From Proteobacteria bacterium CAG:495 (GTDB taxonomy: Bacteria; Pseudomonadota; Alphaproteobacteria; RF32; CAG-239): a stretch of DNA of 64,000 nucleotides. Below, piece by piece: positions 16,877 through 25,223 of this stretch. Below the pieces are notes generated by a model, which searched no databases, was not told the origin of the DNA, and was given only the letters and a program-made list of their open reading frames with translations. Both the position numbers and the translations under genes were made by a program. The first letter of the stretch is position 1. Each line of letters starts with the position of its first letter. Location of the stretch: assembly GCA_000432275.1 (NCBI GenBank), contig HF995314.1:14751-78750 (forward strand), written 5' to 3'.

Positions 16877-16878
16877 GC

Positions 16879-17526
16879 TTACAGTTTATTTTTCACTCTC
16901 AAAATCAGAATCGGATTGGCTTCGTCGGCTTTTCCAAAATGGGAAAACACGATGTCGCGCGCGTCGTTCAGCCTTAATACCGATTTGAAGGGCTCCCCGC
17001 TATGTTCAAAGTTTTCAAACGAATAGTGGTAATACGAAGCGGGGGTATCGTTTAGCAACAAAACCGTTTTGGTACCGAAAGGCCGGCGTTCGACTTCGAT
17101 AATACCGTCTTTGGCGGAAGATGTTTTGATAATTTCCAACCCGGGAAAAAGTTCGGCAACCTGCTCGGGCGTCAGTTCCACCTGCCAAACGCCGCCTTTT
17201 ATGTATTTGAGCTCGTAAAACTTCAATTCATGCCCGCTGTAGCCGATTAAGCGTCCGTTTGAAAGAAATTCATAAGTTGAAGACAAATACAGTTCCTGCT
17301 CCGGAGACTTGTATTCGGAATAACTGCCGGACCCTGCCGAAATATGCTTGGTGAAGACGATGCGATCTTCTGCCATCGAGCCGTTACTCCAAACTCCCGC
17401 GGCGGGCGAATACACCACCTGATGATTTTCACCGACGGCATCGGCCGTTACATCCCCGGGGAAGCGGTACGGAGAATCACAGGCCGCCAACATTCCGATT
17501 ATCGCAAACAAGCAAAGTTTTTTCAT
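16879..17526 (-). CDS. Lipoprotein of unknown function
   Basis: 215 residues from the ATG at 17526, preceded by AGGAAAGG. A textbook lipobox LAAC (Cys16) follows the signal peptide, so the protein should be a lipidated envelope protein. The mature part is beta-rich (QVVYSPAAGVWSNGS, LYLSSTYEFLSNGRLIGYSG, YYHYSFENFE) with no repeats or catalytic motif that I recognise. A divergent promoter region of about 150 bases separates it from the next plus-strand lipoprotein. Confidence 0.8.
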   Translation of the reverse strand: MKKLCLFAIIGMLAACDSPYRFPGDVTADAVGENHQVVYSPAAGVWSNGSMAEDRIVFTKHISAGSGSYSEYKSPEQELYLSSTYEFLSNGRLIGYSGHELKFYELKYIKGGVWQVELTPEQVAELFPGLEIIKTSSAKDGIIEVERRPFGTKTVLLLNDTPASYYHYSFENFEHSGEPFKSVLRLNDARDIVFSHFGKADEANPILILRVKNKL

Positions 17527-17682
17527 CGTTTTGCCCTTTCCTGAAAAAAAACACCTTTGCTTCAGCTTAGGAGCAAAAATGATTGTTGGCAACCTTTAGC
17601 ATTCTAAAAACGGCAAAAAAATATTTACACAAGGGCCTTTTGTGTTATTGATATAAAAAAACAACCTTATCCGGAAACTAAA

Positions 17683-18312
17683 ATGAAAAAAGCACTTATT
17701 CTTACCGCCGCCGTATTGCTGCTGGGCTCCTGCGCCACCGTTATCAACGGACGCAAACAGGAACTGTCGTTTGATTCCAACGAGAAAGACACCCAAATTT
17801 TCATCGGAGACAAAGAAGTCTGCCGCACCCCCTGTATCGTCGAGGTTGCCCGCAGCAGAAGCAAACTGCTGGTACGGGCGAAAAAAACAGGATTTGAGGA
17901 CAAAACCATTTTTGTAACAAGTTCAGCCAATGTTACATCGTTGTTTAACGGAATCAGTACAATTTTTTCGACTTTCGGCCTTTCAACCGATATGAGTTCA
18001 GGCGCTTTTTGGCAGTACAGCCCCAACTCCTTTTATGTTATGATGCAAAAAGAGCCGAAAAACGCGGCTGAAGCAAAGCAACGCGACCGTGAAAACAAAA
18101 TACGTTTCTTTGTTCTGCAAAATTTCGGTGGCCTGAGAACCGATGTTTTCAGCGGCGGGGACCAGCACGAATATCTTGACGCTTTGGCCGAAATGACCAA
18201 ATTACCGAAGACAGACCTGCGCAATATCATAGAAAATTCCGACAGCGAAGGCGAATGTGCGGAAAGAACCATTGAATCGTATATTTCTAACCGGAAAAAC
18301 GGCGGCCATTAA
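17683..18312 (+). CDS. Lipoprotein with PEGA-like domain
   Basis: 209 residues. The lipobox LGSC (Cys17) follows the signal MKKALILTAAVLLLG. Residues about 25-80 resemble a PEGA-type beta domain (TQIFIGDKEVCRTPCIVEVARS, then LLVRAKKTGFEDKTIFV), with a cysteine pair that may form a disulfide. A glycine-rich segment (TSLFNGISTIFSTFG) suggests membrane association, and the C-terminus is helical. It probably acts at the outer membrane or cell wall. The end is convergent with the ybaK-like gene and overlaps it by 4 bases. Confidence 0.78.
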   Translation: MKKALILTAAVLLLGSCATVINGRKQELSFDSNEKDTQIFIGDKEVCRTPCIVEVARSRSKLLVRAKKTGFEDKTIFVTSSANVTSLFNGISTIFSTFGLSTDMSSGAFWQYSPNSFYVMMQKEPKNAAEAKQRDRENKIRFFVLQNFGGLRTDVFSGGDQHEYLDALAEMTKLPKTDLRNIIENSDSEGECAERTIESYISNRKNGGH

Positions 18313-18779
18313 ACCGTAATGTCGGCAAAGGCATAACAAATAACTTGGGCCAGGTCTGCCGGAGAAAGTTCCACCTGATAGCCGATTTTGCCGGCGCTGA
18401 AAATAATAGTGTCATAATCGGCGGCGCTGGAATCAATAACCGTGGGAAAAAACTTTTTCATTCCTATCGGCGAGCATCCTCCGTGGACATAACCGGTCAG
18501 CGGCAAAAGCTCTTTTGACTTGAGCATTTCAACCGACTTTTCTCCGACGGCGGCAGCAGCCTTTTTCAGATCCAGCTCACAGCAGACCGGCACCATAAAC
18601 ACATAATTCCGTCCGGATTTTGCTACCGTTACCAGCGTTTTGAACACACGAAGAGGATCTTCCCCCAACAACGCAGCAACTTCTTCGCCGTTGGTTGCGC
18701 CGGTTTCGACATAGCAGTAATGTTTATAGCCGAGCTTTTGCTTTTCCAAAATTCGCATTACATTGGTTTTGACTTCCAT
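18309..18779 (-). CDS. ybaK: YbaK/EbsC-type aminoacyl-tRNA deacylase
   Basis: 156 residues from the ATG at 18779, with GGAG 8 bases upstream; ATG 18794 and a longer frame to 18842 are alternatives. The YbaK fold is evident: HYCYVETGATNGEEVAALLG, then VFKTLVTVAKSGRNYVFMVP, then KSKELLPLTGYVHGGCSPIG with the conserved G-x-x-x-P motif. YbaK hydrolyses Cys-tRNA(Pro) made by mistake by prolyl-tRNA synthetase. Length matches the family. No operon partner. Confidence 0.9.
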   Translation of the reverse strand: MEVKTNVMRILEKQKLGYKHYCYVETGATNGEEVAALLGEDPLRVFKTLVTVAKSGRNYVFMVPVCCELDLKKAAAAVGEKSVEMLKSKELLPLTGYVHGGCSPIGMKKFFPTVIDSSAADYDTIIFSAGKIGYQVELSPADLAQVICYAFADITV

Positions 18780-18924
18780 CAGCGTTCTCCGCATTTGTCC
18801 TTTTCGACCTGCTACCTTAATGCGCCGCGGTGAATTAGGCAAGCCTCTTTTTTAGACAAAACTGTTGTGTCCAGAAAAGGAGTGTGATATAGTAATATTA
18901 AATTTTCAGTATCGGGAGGAGCCT

Positions 18925-20001
18925 ATGGGAAAAACACTCAAAGAACGTTTCAGCGCCGCATTGATAAAAGGAACGACGGTAGCCACTCTTCTCACCGCGG
19001 GCGGACATGCCGCGGCCCAAACCGGCTCTACGCAGGAAAAACAGGAACACAAACTCGAATATTCTCAAAATCCTCATCGCAGCATGGAGGTTCCGGTCTT
19101 TTTTCAGGACAAGCATCTGGAGATGTCTCAGGCTGATTTCTCAAAAGCAATGGACAAGGCGGAAGTTGACAAAGCCGAACGCGTTTACCTGTTGAAAAAA
19201 TTTAATCAGCTTATGCAATCTGCAAACGGCGTAACCGAAAAAAACTTTGACTGGATGATGGACATTGCCGTTGCCGACGGCAAACTCAACCCCGACAAAG
19301 CTCAGATAATCAGCAAAGCGACGGAACAAGGGGAACCCAGCTTGTTTTTCAGCACCGAACAACTGGCCAAAGCCGTTCATGAAAGCGGCGTTTCGGAAGA
19401 GAAGCGGCAAGCCTTTCTGGAAAACTATATGGCAGCGGTGGACAGCGAATTGAAAATTACGCCCCGCGGTTTAATCAAAGCATTCGAAAAAGCAGGTTTT
19501 ACCAAGCAAGAAGTCATTAAAGCGGGGGGAGCCTTGCTGGAGTTTTCCAAAAAGGAAAAAGACAAAGACGCAAACGCAACAAAGCCGGAAATGCGCCGCG
19601 CAGCAAGCTCTTATGCCAAAGTCAACTATGCTTTTACGGAAAAGGGACTTGTTACGGACGCGACCGTTTCGCTGCATACCCAGAGGCTGCTGCCGGAGAT
19701 TTATGAAGACGGCAAAGGCATCTACCGTTGCGGCACCCAAAGGGGAAAAAACTTTTCACTGGTTAAAATGCTGGAAGAACAGGCCATTCGCAACCTGGCA
19801 GTTCAGGAAGTAATATATCAGGATTTAACCCACCGGGCCGAGGATGGCGAAATTCTCGGAAAACAGGAACAGGCTTTTATGCAGAATCATCCCGAAAATA
19901 TGAAAAAGCACGGACTTTATACCGACAAAAGCGGAAAACTCCAGCAAAAGGACAAACGTACGGGTATGGCGAGAATTCTCCCCACCGCACGTTCTTATTA
20001 G
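18925..20001 (+). CDS. Hypothetical secreted helical protein
   Basis: 358 residues from the ATG at 18925, with GGGAGGAG 4 bases upstream; the frame extends back to 18865 without a ribosome site. The N-terminus (KGTTVATLLTAGGHAAAQT) looks like a signal peptide with an AAA/AAQ cleavage site. The mature protein is highly charged and helical, with EF-hand-like acidic turns (VADGKLNPDKAQ), repeated AEVDKAERVYLLKKF-type helices and a conserved-looking C-terminal block (YRCGTQRGKNFSLVKMLEEQ). It has one cysteine and no known catalytic motif. Perhaps a periplasmic protein; function unknown. A strong terminator follows. Confidence 0.72.
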   Translation: MGKTLKERFSAALIKGTTVATLLTAGGHAAAQTGSTQEKQEHKLEYSQNPHRSMEVPVFFQDKHLEMSQADFSKAMDKAEVDKAERVYLLKKFNQLMQSANGVTEKNFDWMMDIAVADGKLNPDKAQIISKATEQGEPSLFFSTEQLAKAVHESGVSEEKRQAFLENYMAAVDSELKITPRGLIKAFEKAGFTKQEVIKAGGALLEFSKKEKDKDANATKPEMRRAASSYAKVNYAFTEKGLVTDATVSLHTQRLLPEIYEDGKGIYRCGTQRGKNFSLVKMLEEQAIRNLAVQEVIYQDLTHRAEDGEILGKQEQAFMQNHPENMKKHGLYTDKSGKLQQKDKRTGMARILPTARSY

Positions 20002-20021
20002 CCTTTATCCATAATTTTTTT

Positions 20022-20052
20022 CGGCAGACACCGCGGTGTCTGCTTTTTTTTG
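20022..20052 (+). terminator. Terminator after the secreted helical protein gene
   Basis: The perfect stem GCAGACACC-GC-GGTGTCTGC is followed by eight T bases, about 22 bases past the stop. Confidence 0.88.
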
Positions 20053-20138
20053 CAAAACTATTCAATTTCGCAAAAATATGATTAACTTTTAGAATATCCC
20101 TCTATATAATGAGGTTCTAACATTAAAAGGAGAAAGTT

Positions 20139-20510
20139 ATGAAAAAGGCACTTTTATCGTTTTGTCTGGCATTGGGAACCCTCTTTTGGGGGGCTCAGGC
20201 AGAGGCTCAATTCAACAAAGGCGGATTTACCGGCCCCAAAGACGGAACCGATGTGAGCGTTTCGGTTGCCGATGCAAAAAATATGAAAGACGAAGCCTAT
20301 GTTACGCTTAAAGGCAAAATCGTCAAAAAAATCGGCAGCGAGAAGTATCTTTTTGAAGACCAAAGCGGCAGCATTGACATTGAAATCGACGATAAAGACT
20401 GGCGCGGCCTGGTGGTCGGCCCTGACGACGTCGTAATCATCGAAGGCGAAGTCGACAAAGGATGGACCAAACTCGAAATAGAGGTCGACAACATTCGCAA
20501 AGCCAACTAG
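20139..20510 (+). CDS. YgiW/YdeI-family periplasmic OB-fold protein
   Basis: 123 residues with signal peptide MKKALLSFCLALGTLFWGAQAEA. The mature part is one OB-fold of the BOF family: GGFTGP, VSVADAKNMKDEAYVTLKGK, KYLFEDQSGSIDIEIDDKDW and VVIIEGEVDK match the family pattern, including the N-terminal GPxxxxxTV-like segment. E. coli YgiW and YdeI are linked to stress tolerance; the fold lacks the usual nucleic-acid-binding aromatic residues. AAGGAGAAAGTT precedes the ATG. Single-gene unit with its own terminator. Confidence 0.88.
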   Translation: MKKALLSFCLALGTLFWGAQAEAQFNKGGFTGPKDGTDVSVSVADAKNMKDEAYVTLKGKIVKKIGSEKYLFEDQSGSIDIEIDDKDWRGLVVGPDDVVIIEGEVDKGWTKLEIEVDNIRKAN

Positions 20511-20517
20511 TCTCAAC

Positions 20518-20549
20518 GGAAAAACGGCAGTCCTCCTGCCGTTTTTTTC
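20518..20549 (+). terminator. Terminator after the YgiW-like gene
   Basis: The stem AAACGGCAG/CTGCCGTTT with a 5-base loop is followed by TTTTT. Confidence 0.85.
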
Positions 20550-20579
20550 TAAAAAGGCAAAATCAACCCAAAGTATGGC

Positions 20580-20633
20580 TTGACTTTTATACCCCCCCAA
20601 GGGTACATTATCTTATACCCTTGAGGGGTATAA
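20580..20633 (+). promoter_or_regulatory. CsoR-type copper operators and promoter
   Basis: Two palindromes of the CsoR/RcnR pattern: TACCCCCCCAAGGGTA at 20590-20605 and TTATACCC-TTGA-GGGGTATAA at 20613-20633. A -35 box TTGACT (20580-20585) and a -10-like TACATT (20604-20609) flank the first operator, and the second covers the likely transcription start. Repressor bound at both would block polymerase. The sites lie directly before the metallothionein-like gene and its csoR, so autoregulation is expected. Confidence 0.85.
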
Positions 20634-20655
20634 GATTAATATGAGGAGAAAAATA

Positions 20656-20832
20656 ATGGCTTGCAACAATCCTAAATGCAAAAACCCCAACTGCACCTGC
20701 GGTGACAACTGTACTTGTGACGAAAATCATCAATGTTCGGAAAACTGTAATTGTTCTTCCGAGTGCCATTGCGAAGACAACTGCCACTGCCACGACGAAC
20801 ATAAATGCAGTGACAAATGCAGCTGCAAATAA
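20656..20832 (+). CDS. Metallothionein-like Cys-rich protein
   Basis: 58 residues with 16 cysteines and 5 histidines. The start is the ATG at 20656, because AGGAG lies 8-9 bases before it; an in-frame ATG at 20641 contains that ribosome site. Six CxC pairs (CTC, CTC, CNC, CHC, CHC, CSC) alternate with Asp, Glu and Asn-rich spacers, with few hydrophobic residues and no signal peptide. This composition fits a cytosolic thiolate-cluster metal buffer, most likely for Cu(I) given the CsoR operators and downstream csoR. It does not match the SmtA or mycobacterial MymT patterns that I know, so it may be an undescribed metallothionein type. Confidence 0.85.
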   Translation: MACNNPKCKNPNCTCGDNCTCDENHQCSENCNCSSECHCEDNCHCHDEHKCSDKCSCK

Positions 20833-20844
20833 TGCTTTAATCCG

Positions 20845-20882
20845 CAGACGGAAGGTGTAAAAGCTTTCCGTCTCTTTATTTT
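20845..20882 (+). terminator. Hairpin between metallothionein gene and csoR
   Basis: The stem AGACGGAAG/CTTTCCGTCT is followed by CTTTATTTTT. It could act as a partial terminator that makes the metal-buffer mRNA more abundant than the repressor mRNA. Confidence 0.65.
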
Positions 20883-20897
20883 TCAAAGGAAAAACAT

Positions 20898-21194
20898 ATG
20901 TCCGGCTCTCACAGGGTTTCAAGCGGGGACATTCCCTGCCACAAAGGCGAACTTTCCAGACTCAACCGAATCTCGGGCCAACTGGAAGGCGTAAAGAAAA
21001 TGATTGAAGACCACCGCTATTGCCCGGAAATACTGATTCAGCTGAAAGCCATCCGTTCCGCAATACGAGCGGTGGAAGGCAATATCCTGAAAACGCATTT
21101 GCAACACTGTGTGGCGGCTTCGTTTGATTCTGAAAACGATCGCCAGAAAAAAATTGATGAACTGAAAATGTTGTTTGATAAATTTGAGAACTAA
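20898..21194 (+). CDS. csoR: CsoR/RcnR-family metal-sensing repressor
   Basis: 98 residues, all-helical DUF156 fold. The family core is clear: LSRLNRISGQLEGVKKMIED, then HRYCPEILIQLKAIRSAIRA, then LKTHLQHCV. The Cu(I) ligand set Cys-His-Cys appears as Cys43 in RYCPE and His-x-x-x-Cys in HLQHC; an extra N-terminal His and Cys (IPCHKGE) are present, as in some relatives. Binding of copper should release DNA. AAAGGAAAAACAT precedes the ATG. It is co-oriented with the metallothionein-like gene and 4 bases ahead of queH. Nickel or sulfur sensors of the same fold are alternatives, but operators and neighbour favour copper. Confidence 0.9.
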   Translation: MSGSHRVSSGDIPCHKGELSRLNRISGQLEGVKKMIEDHRYCPEILIQLKAIRSAIRAVEGNILKTHLQHCVAASFDSENDRQKKIDELKMLFDKFEN

Positions 21195-21198
21195 CCCG

Positions 21199-21738
21199 AT
21201 GTCCGAACCATTTTTACTTCTTTCCTGCTGTGCTCCCTGCTCCTGCGCCGTTATCGCAAAACTGGCGGAAGCGGGCGAAAATTTTGCCGTAGTCTTTTAT
21301 AATCCCAACATCCGTCCTCAAGAGGAATACCTTAAGCGTATGGAAGAAAACCGCAGAGTATGCCGGATTTACAATGTCGAATTTATTGAGCTGGAATATG
21401 ACAACGATCGTTGGTGTATGCTCACCCGCGGCTTGGAAAACGAACCCGAACGCGGCAAGCGTTGCAGCATTTGCTTTTATATGCGTCTCAAAAGGGTCAT
21501 GGAATTTGCAAAAAGCAGAGGCTATAAGGCCGTCGCCTCAGTTCTGGGCGTGTCCCGCTATAAAAATCTGGAACAGGTTAACCTTGCCGCAGAGAAAGCT
21601 TCTGCCGAGACCGGCGTAAGTTATCTACAGATTGAAGGCAGAAAGAACGGAATGCAAGATCTCCGGCTACAGCTGATTAAAGAGCTTTCCCTATATAACC
21701 AATTATATTGCGGATGCAAACCCGGAAAAAATTTGTAA
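21199..21738 (+). CDS. queH: Epoxyqueuosine reductase QueH
   Basis: 179 residues from the ATG at 21199. The DUF208/QueH signature is complete: an N-terminal CCAPCSC, a middle Cys pair in GKRCSICFYMRL, and the C-terminal YNQLYCGC. These cysteines carry an Fe-S cluster and a second metal site for reduction of epoxyqueuosine to queuosine in tRNA. QueH is the cobalamin-independent alternative to QueG and is common in anaerobes. The gene begins 4 bases after csoR, so it is probably co-transcribed with the copper locus. Confidence 0.93.
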   Translation: MSEPFLLLSCCAPCSCAVIAKLAEAGENFAVVFYNPNIRPQEEYLKRMEENRRVCRIYNVEFIELEYDNDRWCMLTRGLENEPERGKRCSICFYMRLKRVMEFAKSRGYKAVASVLGVSRYKNLEQVNLAAEKASAETGVSYLQIEGRKNGMQDLRLQLIKELSLYNQLYCGCKPGKNL

Positions 21739-21820
21739 AACAGACGTTCATTTTCCGCTTTTATGATGATAACCTTACTCCTGTGTGTGTAAATTATATT
21801 AGACTGTGTGGAGACTGGCG

Positions 21821-22534
21821 ATGAAATTAATCAGCTGGAATTGTAATCGTGCATTCCGTCAAAAATATTCTTGTCTTGAATCTTACTGTGCCGACATTAT
21901 TGTTGCTCCTGAAAGCGAAAGCCCGCAAAAACTGGCAAAGTTTCGCAGCTGTATTCCCTGCACGGACCATATCTGGGTGGGAGACAGCGATACGCAGGGG
22001 CTGAGTGTTTTTACCTTTAACGGTTATCACGCCCGAATAGCCGATTTTTACCTTCCCGAATATAAACACGTGGTTCCCCTTGAAGTACGACACGGTTCGC
22101 GGAAACTGTTGATGATTGCAGTATGGACCAAAGGCGGACCGTCATCACGCAACAGTTACGTGGTATACGCCACCAAAGCTCTGAAAGCCTACCGACATTA
22201 TTTGAACGAAGACACGCTGATTATCGGCGATTTTAACAGCAACAAACTGTGGGACAAACACTTTAACCGAAAATACAACCATTCCCGTATGCTTGAATTT
22301 CTGGACAAGATGCATTTCGGAAGCGTTTATCACTGCATCAAACACGAAAACCACGGCGAGGAAAGTATTCCGACAATCTGCATGTATCGCAACCCGGAAC
22401 GCATTTATCACATCGATTATGCCTTTATTCATGAAAAAAAACTGAAAGACATCAAAGATTTTCATATCGGAGACAAAGACAGCTGGCTTTCCTACAGCGA
22501 CCATATGCCGCTTTTTCTGGAAATTGCCATATAA
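21821..22534 (+). CDS. Endonuclease/exonuclease/phosphatase-family protein
   Basis: 237 residues from the ATG at 21821, with GGAG upstream. The EEP fold shows MKLISWNCNRAFR (the N.N metal site), the IIVAPES segment (usual Glu in the E/Q.Q motif), LIIGDFNSNKLWD (GDFN active site), YHIDYAFIH and a terminal YSDHMPLFLEI (the SDH catalytic histidine). All catalytic positions are present. The family includes exonuclease III, DNase I and phosphatases; this short version without signal peptide resembles uncharacterised bacterial members. Substrate unknown. Confidence 0.88.
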   Translation: MKLISWNCNRAFRQKYSCLESYCADIIVAPESESPQKLAKFRSCIPCTDHIWVGDSDTQGLSVFTFNGYHARIADFYLPEYKHVVPLEVRHGSRKLLMIAVWTKGGPSSRNSYVVYATKALKAYRHYLNEDTLIIGDFNSNKLWDKHFNRKYNHSRMLEFLDKMHFGSVYHCIKHENHGEESIPTICMYRNPERIYHIDYAFIHEKKLKDIKDFHIGDKDSWLSYSDHMPLFLEIAI

Positions 22535-22571
22535 ACAAAAAAAGGCTGATACAAATCAGCCTTTTTTTGTT
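22535..22571. terminator. Bidirectional terminator
   Basis: AAAAAAAGGCTGAT-ACAA-ATCAGCCTTTTTTT lies between two convergent genes and has T tracts on both strands. Confidence 0.9.
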
Positions 22572-22607
22572 AGTTGTTTATTTTTGAGGATTTACATTTT
22601 GCCGAGA

Positions 22608-23120
22608 TTAAAGGCAGTCGGCGCAGCCTTCCCTCTTATAACCGGTATACGGTTCTTTTTCATAACTTACATCTTCGTAAGTTTTGGGTTCGTATACGGT
22701 GCGGTAAGTCGTTTTCTTATAAACGACTTCTACCGGCTCGCGGGTTTCGCGGATAGTTGTTTTGCAGGGCGCGTTGTCGCCGGTTTCTACGACAGCTGCA
22801 GAACTTGCGCTGCAGGAAGAAGAACGAGAGGCGACTTCATATGTGCGACGAGGCTCCGCATAAGAAGTGTTACGGTAAGAATTACGCTCTGCTACAACAT
22901 AAGTGCGGGGTTCGCGATAACGAACAACCTCACGGCTGCCGTAGGAATAACGGCTGGAGCCATTGCGGTAACGGTAGCAGGTCTGACCGTCAAAATAATC
23001 ACAATCCTGAACAGACTGCGTATTGCGGTAAACAATCTCGGTTTCCTGCGGTTCATCACTGTTCATGCAGGCACAAGCACTTAAAAACAGCGAGATTGAC
23101 AAAATCAAAAGTTTTTTCAT
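22608..23120 (-). CDS. Tyr/Arg-rich lipoprotein
   Basis: 170 residues with a perfect lipobox LSAC (Cys16). The mature part is unusual: rich in Tyr, Arg, Ser and Thr with repeated short motifs (SRYSYGSREVVRYREPRTYV, RTYEVASRSSS, TYRTVYEPKTYEDV), suggesting an extended or fibrous beta structure, and with several cysteines (DCDYFDGQTC, GCADC). No known domain. It probably sits on the outer membrane. An AT-rich 240-base region upstream contains no gene. Confidence 0.75.
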   Translation of the reverse strand: MKKLLILSISLFLSACACMNSDEPQETEIVYRNTQSVQDCDYFDGQTCYRYRNGSSRYSYGSREVVRYREPRTYVVAERNSYRNTSYAEPRRTYEVASRSSSCSASSAAVVETGDNAPCKTTIRETREPVEVVYKKTTYRTVYEPKTYEDVSYEKEPYTGYKREGCADCL

Positions 23121-23357
23121 GTCATTTTCCTATCAAGTTCGTTTCTAAATTAGCCGACAATCGACAATATTTTCGAAAATTTTTATATTTTTTGTTTAAT
23201 ATAACCAGATTCTTTTTAAAATCAAGAGTTTTTTGTTAATATTTTTTTAATAAATTATGTTTTTCGGATAAATTGAGCTATTGTAAAAGGGTCAAGAGCC
23301 ATTAAATATCATTTTTAAGGGCAAAAAGGCACGTTTTTCAACAAAGGAATCGGAAAA

Positions 23358-23879
23358 ATGAAAAAATTTTCAACCGCTGCGGCGATTCTATTTACGGTTT
23401 TGGGCGTATTTTCAGCTCAGGCCAAACTAAACCCGGAGAAAGCAAGTAAAATGGAATACAAACAATTCGGTTCTCAATATTTTATCAGAATAAACCCCGG
23501 TCAGGAGCTGGTCAGCACCCTGAAAGAGTTTTGCAAAGCGAAAAAAATCACTTTGGCAACGGTCAGCGGCATCGGCTCGCTAAAGTCCGTTACCCTCGGA
23601 TTTTTTAACCCGGAATCAAAGAAATACGATCAAAAGACTTTTAACGAATATATGGAGATGGCCGGCTTGACCGGCAATGTCATGATGAAAGACGGCGAAC
23701 CGGTACTGCACCTGCACACCGTGGTGGCCGGCGACAACTACAAGGCCCTTGCGGGACATATGGCCGCGGCTCAGGTCAGCCTGACGGCAGAAATCGTCAT
23801 TGAAACGGTCAAAGGAAAAATAGAAAAAACTTATGACAAAAATACCGGACTAAATTTGATGGATTTCAACGTCAAATAA
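23358..23879 (+). CDS. Secreted PPC/DUF296-domain protein
   Basis: 173 residues. Signal peptide MKKFSTAAAILFTVLGVFSAQA is followed by a complete PPC (plants and prokaryotes conserved, DUF296) domain: YFIRINPGQELVSTLKEFCK, the ATVSGIGSLKSVTLGFF strand, and the metal-binding-like PVLHLHTVVAG with GHMAAAQV. The three His positions resemble the trimeric zinc site of bacterial PPC proteins. Most PPC proteins are cytosolic, so the signal peptide is notable. Function of bacterial members is unknown. Confidence 0.88.
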   Translation: MKKFSTAAAILFTVLGVFSAQAKLNPEKASKMEYKQFGSQYFIRINPGQELVSTLKEFCKAKKITLATVSGIGSLKSVTLGFFNPESKKYDQKTFNEYMEMAGLTGNVMMKDGEPVLHLHTVVAGDNYKALAGHMAAAQVSLTAEIVIETVKGKIEKTYDKNTGLNLMDFNVK

Positions 23880-23897
23880 TCAGACACAAAAGTTGCC

Positions 23898-23931
23898 AAA
23901 ACGCCGAAAAATTTGTTTTCGGCGTTTTTTT
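23898..23931. terminator. Bidirectional terminator
   Basis: AAACGCCGAAAA-ATTTG-TTTTCGGCGTTT is followed by T bases and lies between convergent genes; the amylase stop codon overlaps its end. Confidence 0.85.
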
Positions 23932-25183
23932 ACGAACACAATTCGGCAGAAAAAGGATTAACGGTATAAGTCCGGCCTTCAAGTTCAAAACTCTGAGGAA
24001 AGTCTCCGATATTGACGGCAATTACCAGTCTTTCGCCCCCATATTCGCGGACAAAGGCCAGCAAATTGCTGTTCAGCGCCAGCTGGCGATAACTTCCGTA
24101 AGCCAGGACTTTTGAGCAGCGGCGAAGATTTATCCAATAACGGAGATGTACGGTCAAATCATTATCAGGCAAAAGCTCCAATGACGGACGAACCTCGGCA
24201 TCGCTGTTTTCACGACAACCTTTCACGCCCCATTCGCCGCCATAATAAAGCGCGGGAATACCGGGAACCGTAAACAATAGTGCATACAAAGGCTTAAGCT
24301 GGCGTTCGTCGCGCAGAAGCGTGGCTATCCGCGAAACATCGTGGTTTTCCAGGAAAGAATAAAAGTTACATCCCTGATACAACCCTCCGGGAGCGGCATA
24401 CTGACGCTCCAGCGAATAGGCTATTTCAAACATATTATGGTCATTACAGCTGGAATGCAGCCCTTTGTAACACTCATAATTGGTTACGGACTGAAGCATA
24501 TCCGGATTAACCCAGCGGCGGTAATTTCCCCAGAGAACCTCACCCATCAGCCAAAAATCGCTTTTAAGGCCGGTACAGGTATTATGAAGCTCACGCAAAA
24601 AACGGCGATACAGATAATGAGCAACATCCAAACGCAGCCCGTCAATGTTAAACTCTTGTATCCAGCGGGAAACGACATCCAGCAGATAGCGGCGGACTTC
24701 GGGGTTGCGGAGATTGAGCTTTACCAAATCGTCACAGCCGTCCCAGCCCTCATAGCAAAAACCGTCGTGATACCGGTTGTCATAATCAAAATTCAGTTTG
24801 AACCAAGAGCAGTAAGGCGAATTTTCCCGATTGCGGCGAACATCTGCAAAAGCCCAGAAATTCCGCCCGACATGGTTAAATACGCCGTCGAGGACAACCC
24901 GGATGCCCCGTTGGTGACAGAGACGTACCAGTTCCTTTAAATCGTCATTGGTTCCCAGCCGGCGGTCAACCGTCAGATAATCCGCAGTGTCATATCCGTG
25001 CGCCGACGCCTCAAAAACAGGCCCGAGGTACAGCGCATTGACGCCAAGAGAAGAGATGTGCTCAAGCCAGGCGCTTATTTTGCCCAGCCGATGTTCCGCC
25101 GCCGAGACAAAATCATTATGCTGCGGGCAGCCGCAAAATCCCAAAGGATAAATATGATAAAAAACGCTTTCTTCAGCCCACAT
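23930..25183 (-). CDS. GH13 alpha-amylase-family glucan hydrolase
   Basis: 417 residues, cytosolic (no signal peptide). The four GH13 regions are present: VVLDGVFNHVG, DGLRLDVAH with the nucleophile Asp, LMGEVLWG with the acid/base Glu, and YSFLENHDVSR with the transition-state Asp. QNHDFV-like start and ALYLGPVFEASAHGYDTADY match cyclomaltodextrinase or neopullulanase-like enzymes, but without their N-terminal domain. A short C-terminal beta domain ends the protein. It likely processes maltodextrins together with the glgB-glgX-malQ operon 26 kb away. Exact product specificity cannot be read from the sequence. Confidence 0.9.
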   Translation of the reverse strand: MWAEESVFYHIYPLGFCGCPQHNDFVSAAEHRLGKISAWLEHISSLGVNALYLGPVFEASAHGYDTADYLTVDRRLGTNDDLKELVRLCHQRGIRVVLDGVFNHVGRNFWAFADVRRNRENSPYCSWFKLNFDYDNRYHDGFCYEGWDGCDDLVKLNLRNPEVRRYLLDVVSRWIQEFNIDGLRLDVAHYLYRRFLRELHNTCTGLKSDFWLMGEVLWGNYRRWVNPDMLQSVTNYECYKGLHSSCNDHNMFEIAYSLERQYAAPGGLYQGCNFYSFLENHDVSRIATLLRDERQLKPLYALLFTVPGIPALYYGGEWGVKGCRENSDAEVRPSLELLPDNDLTVHLRYWINLRRCSKVLAYGSYRQLALNSNLLAFVREYGGERLVIAVNIGDFPQSFELEGRTYTVNPFSAELCS

Positions 25184-25223
25184 CTGTTTTCCCCGTCAAA
25201 TCCGGCTGCCGTAAATTTTGGTT

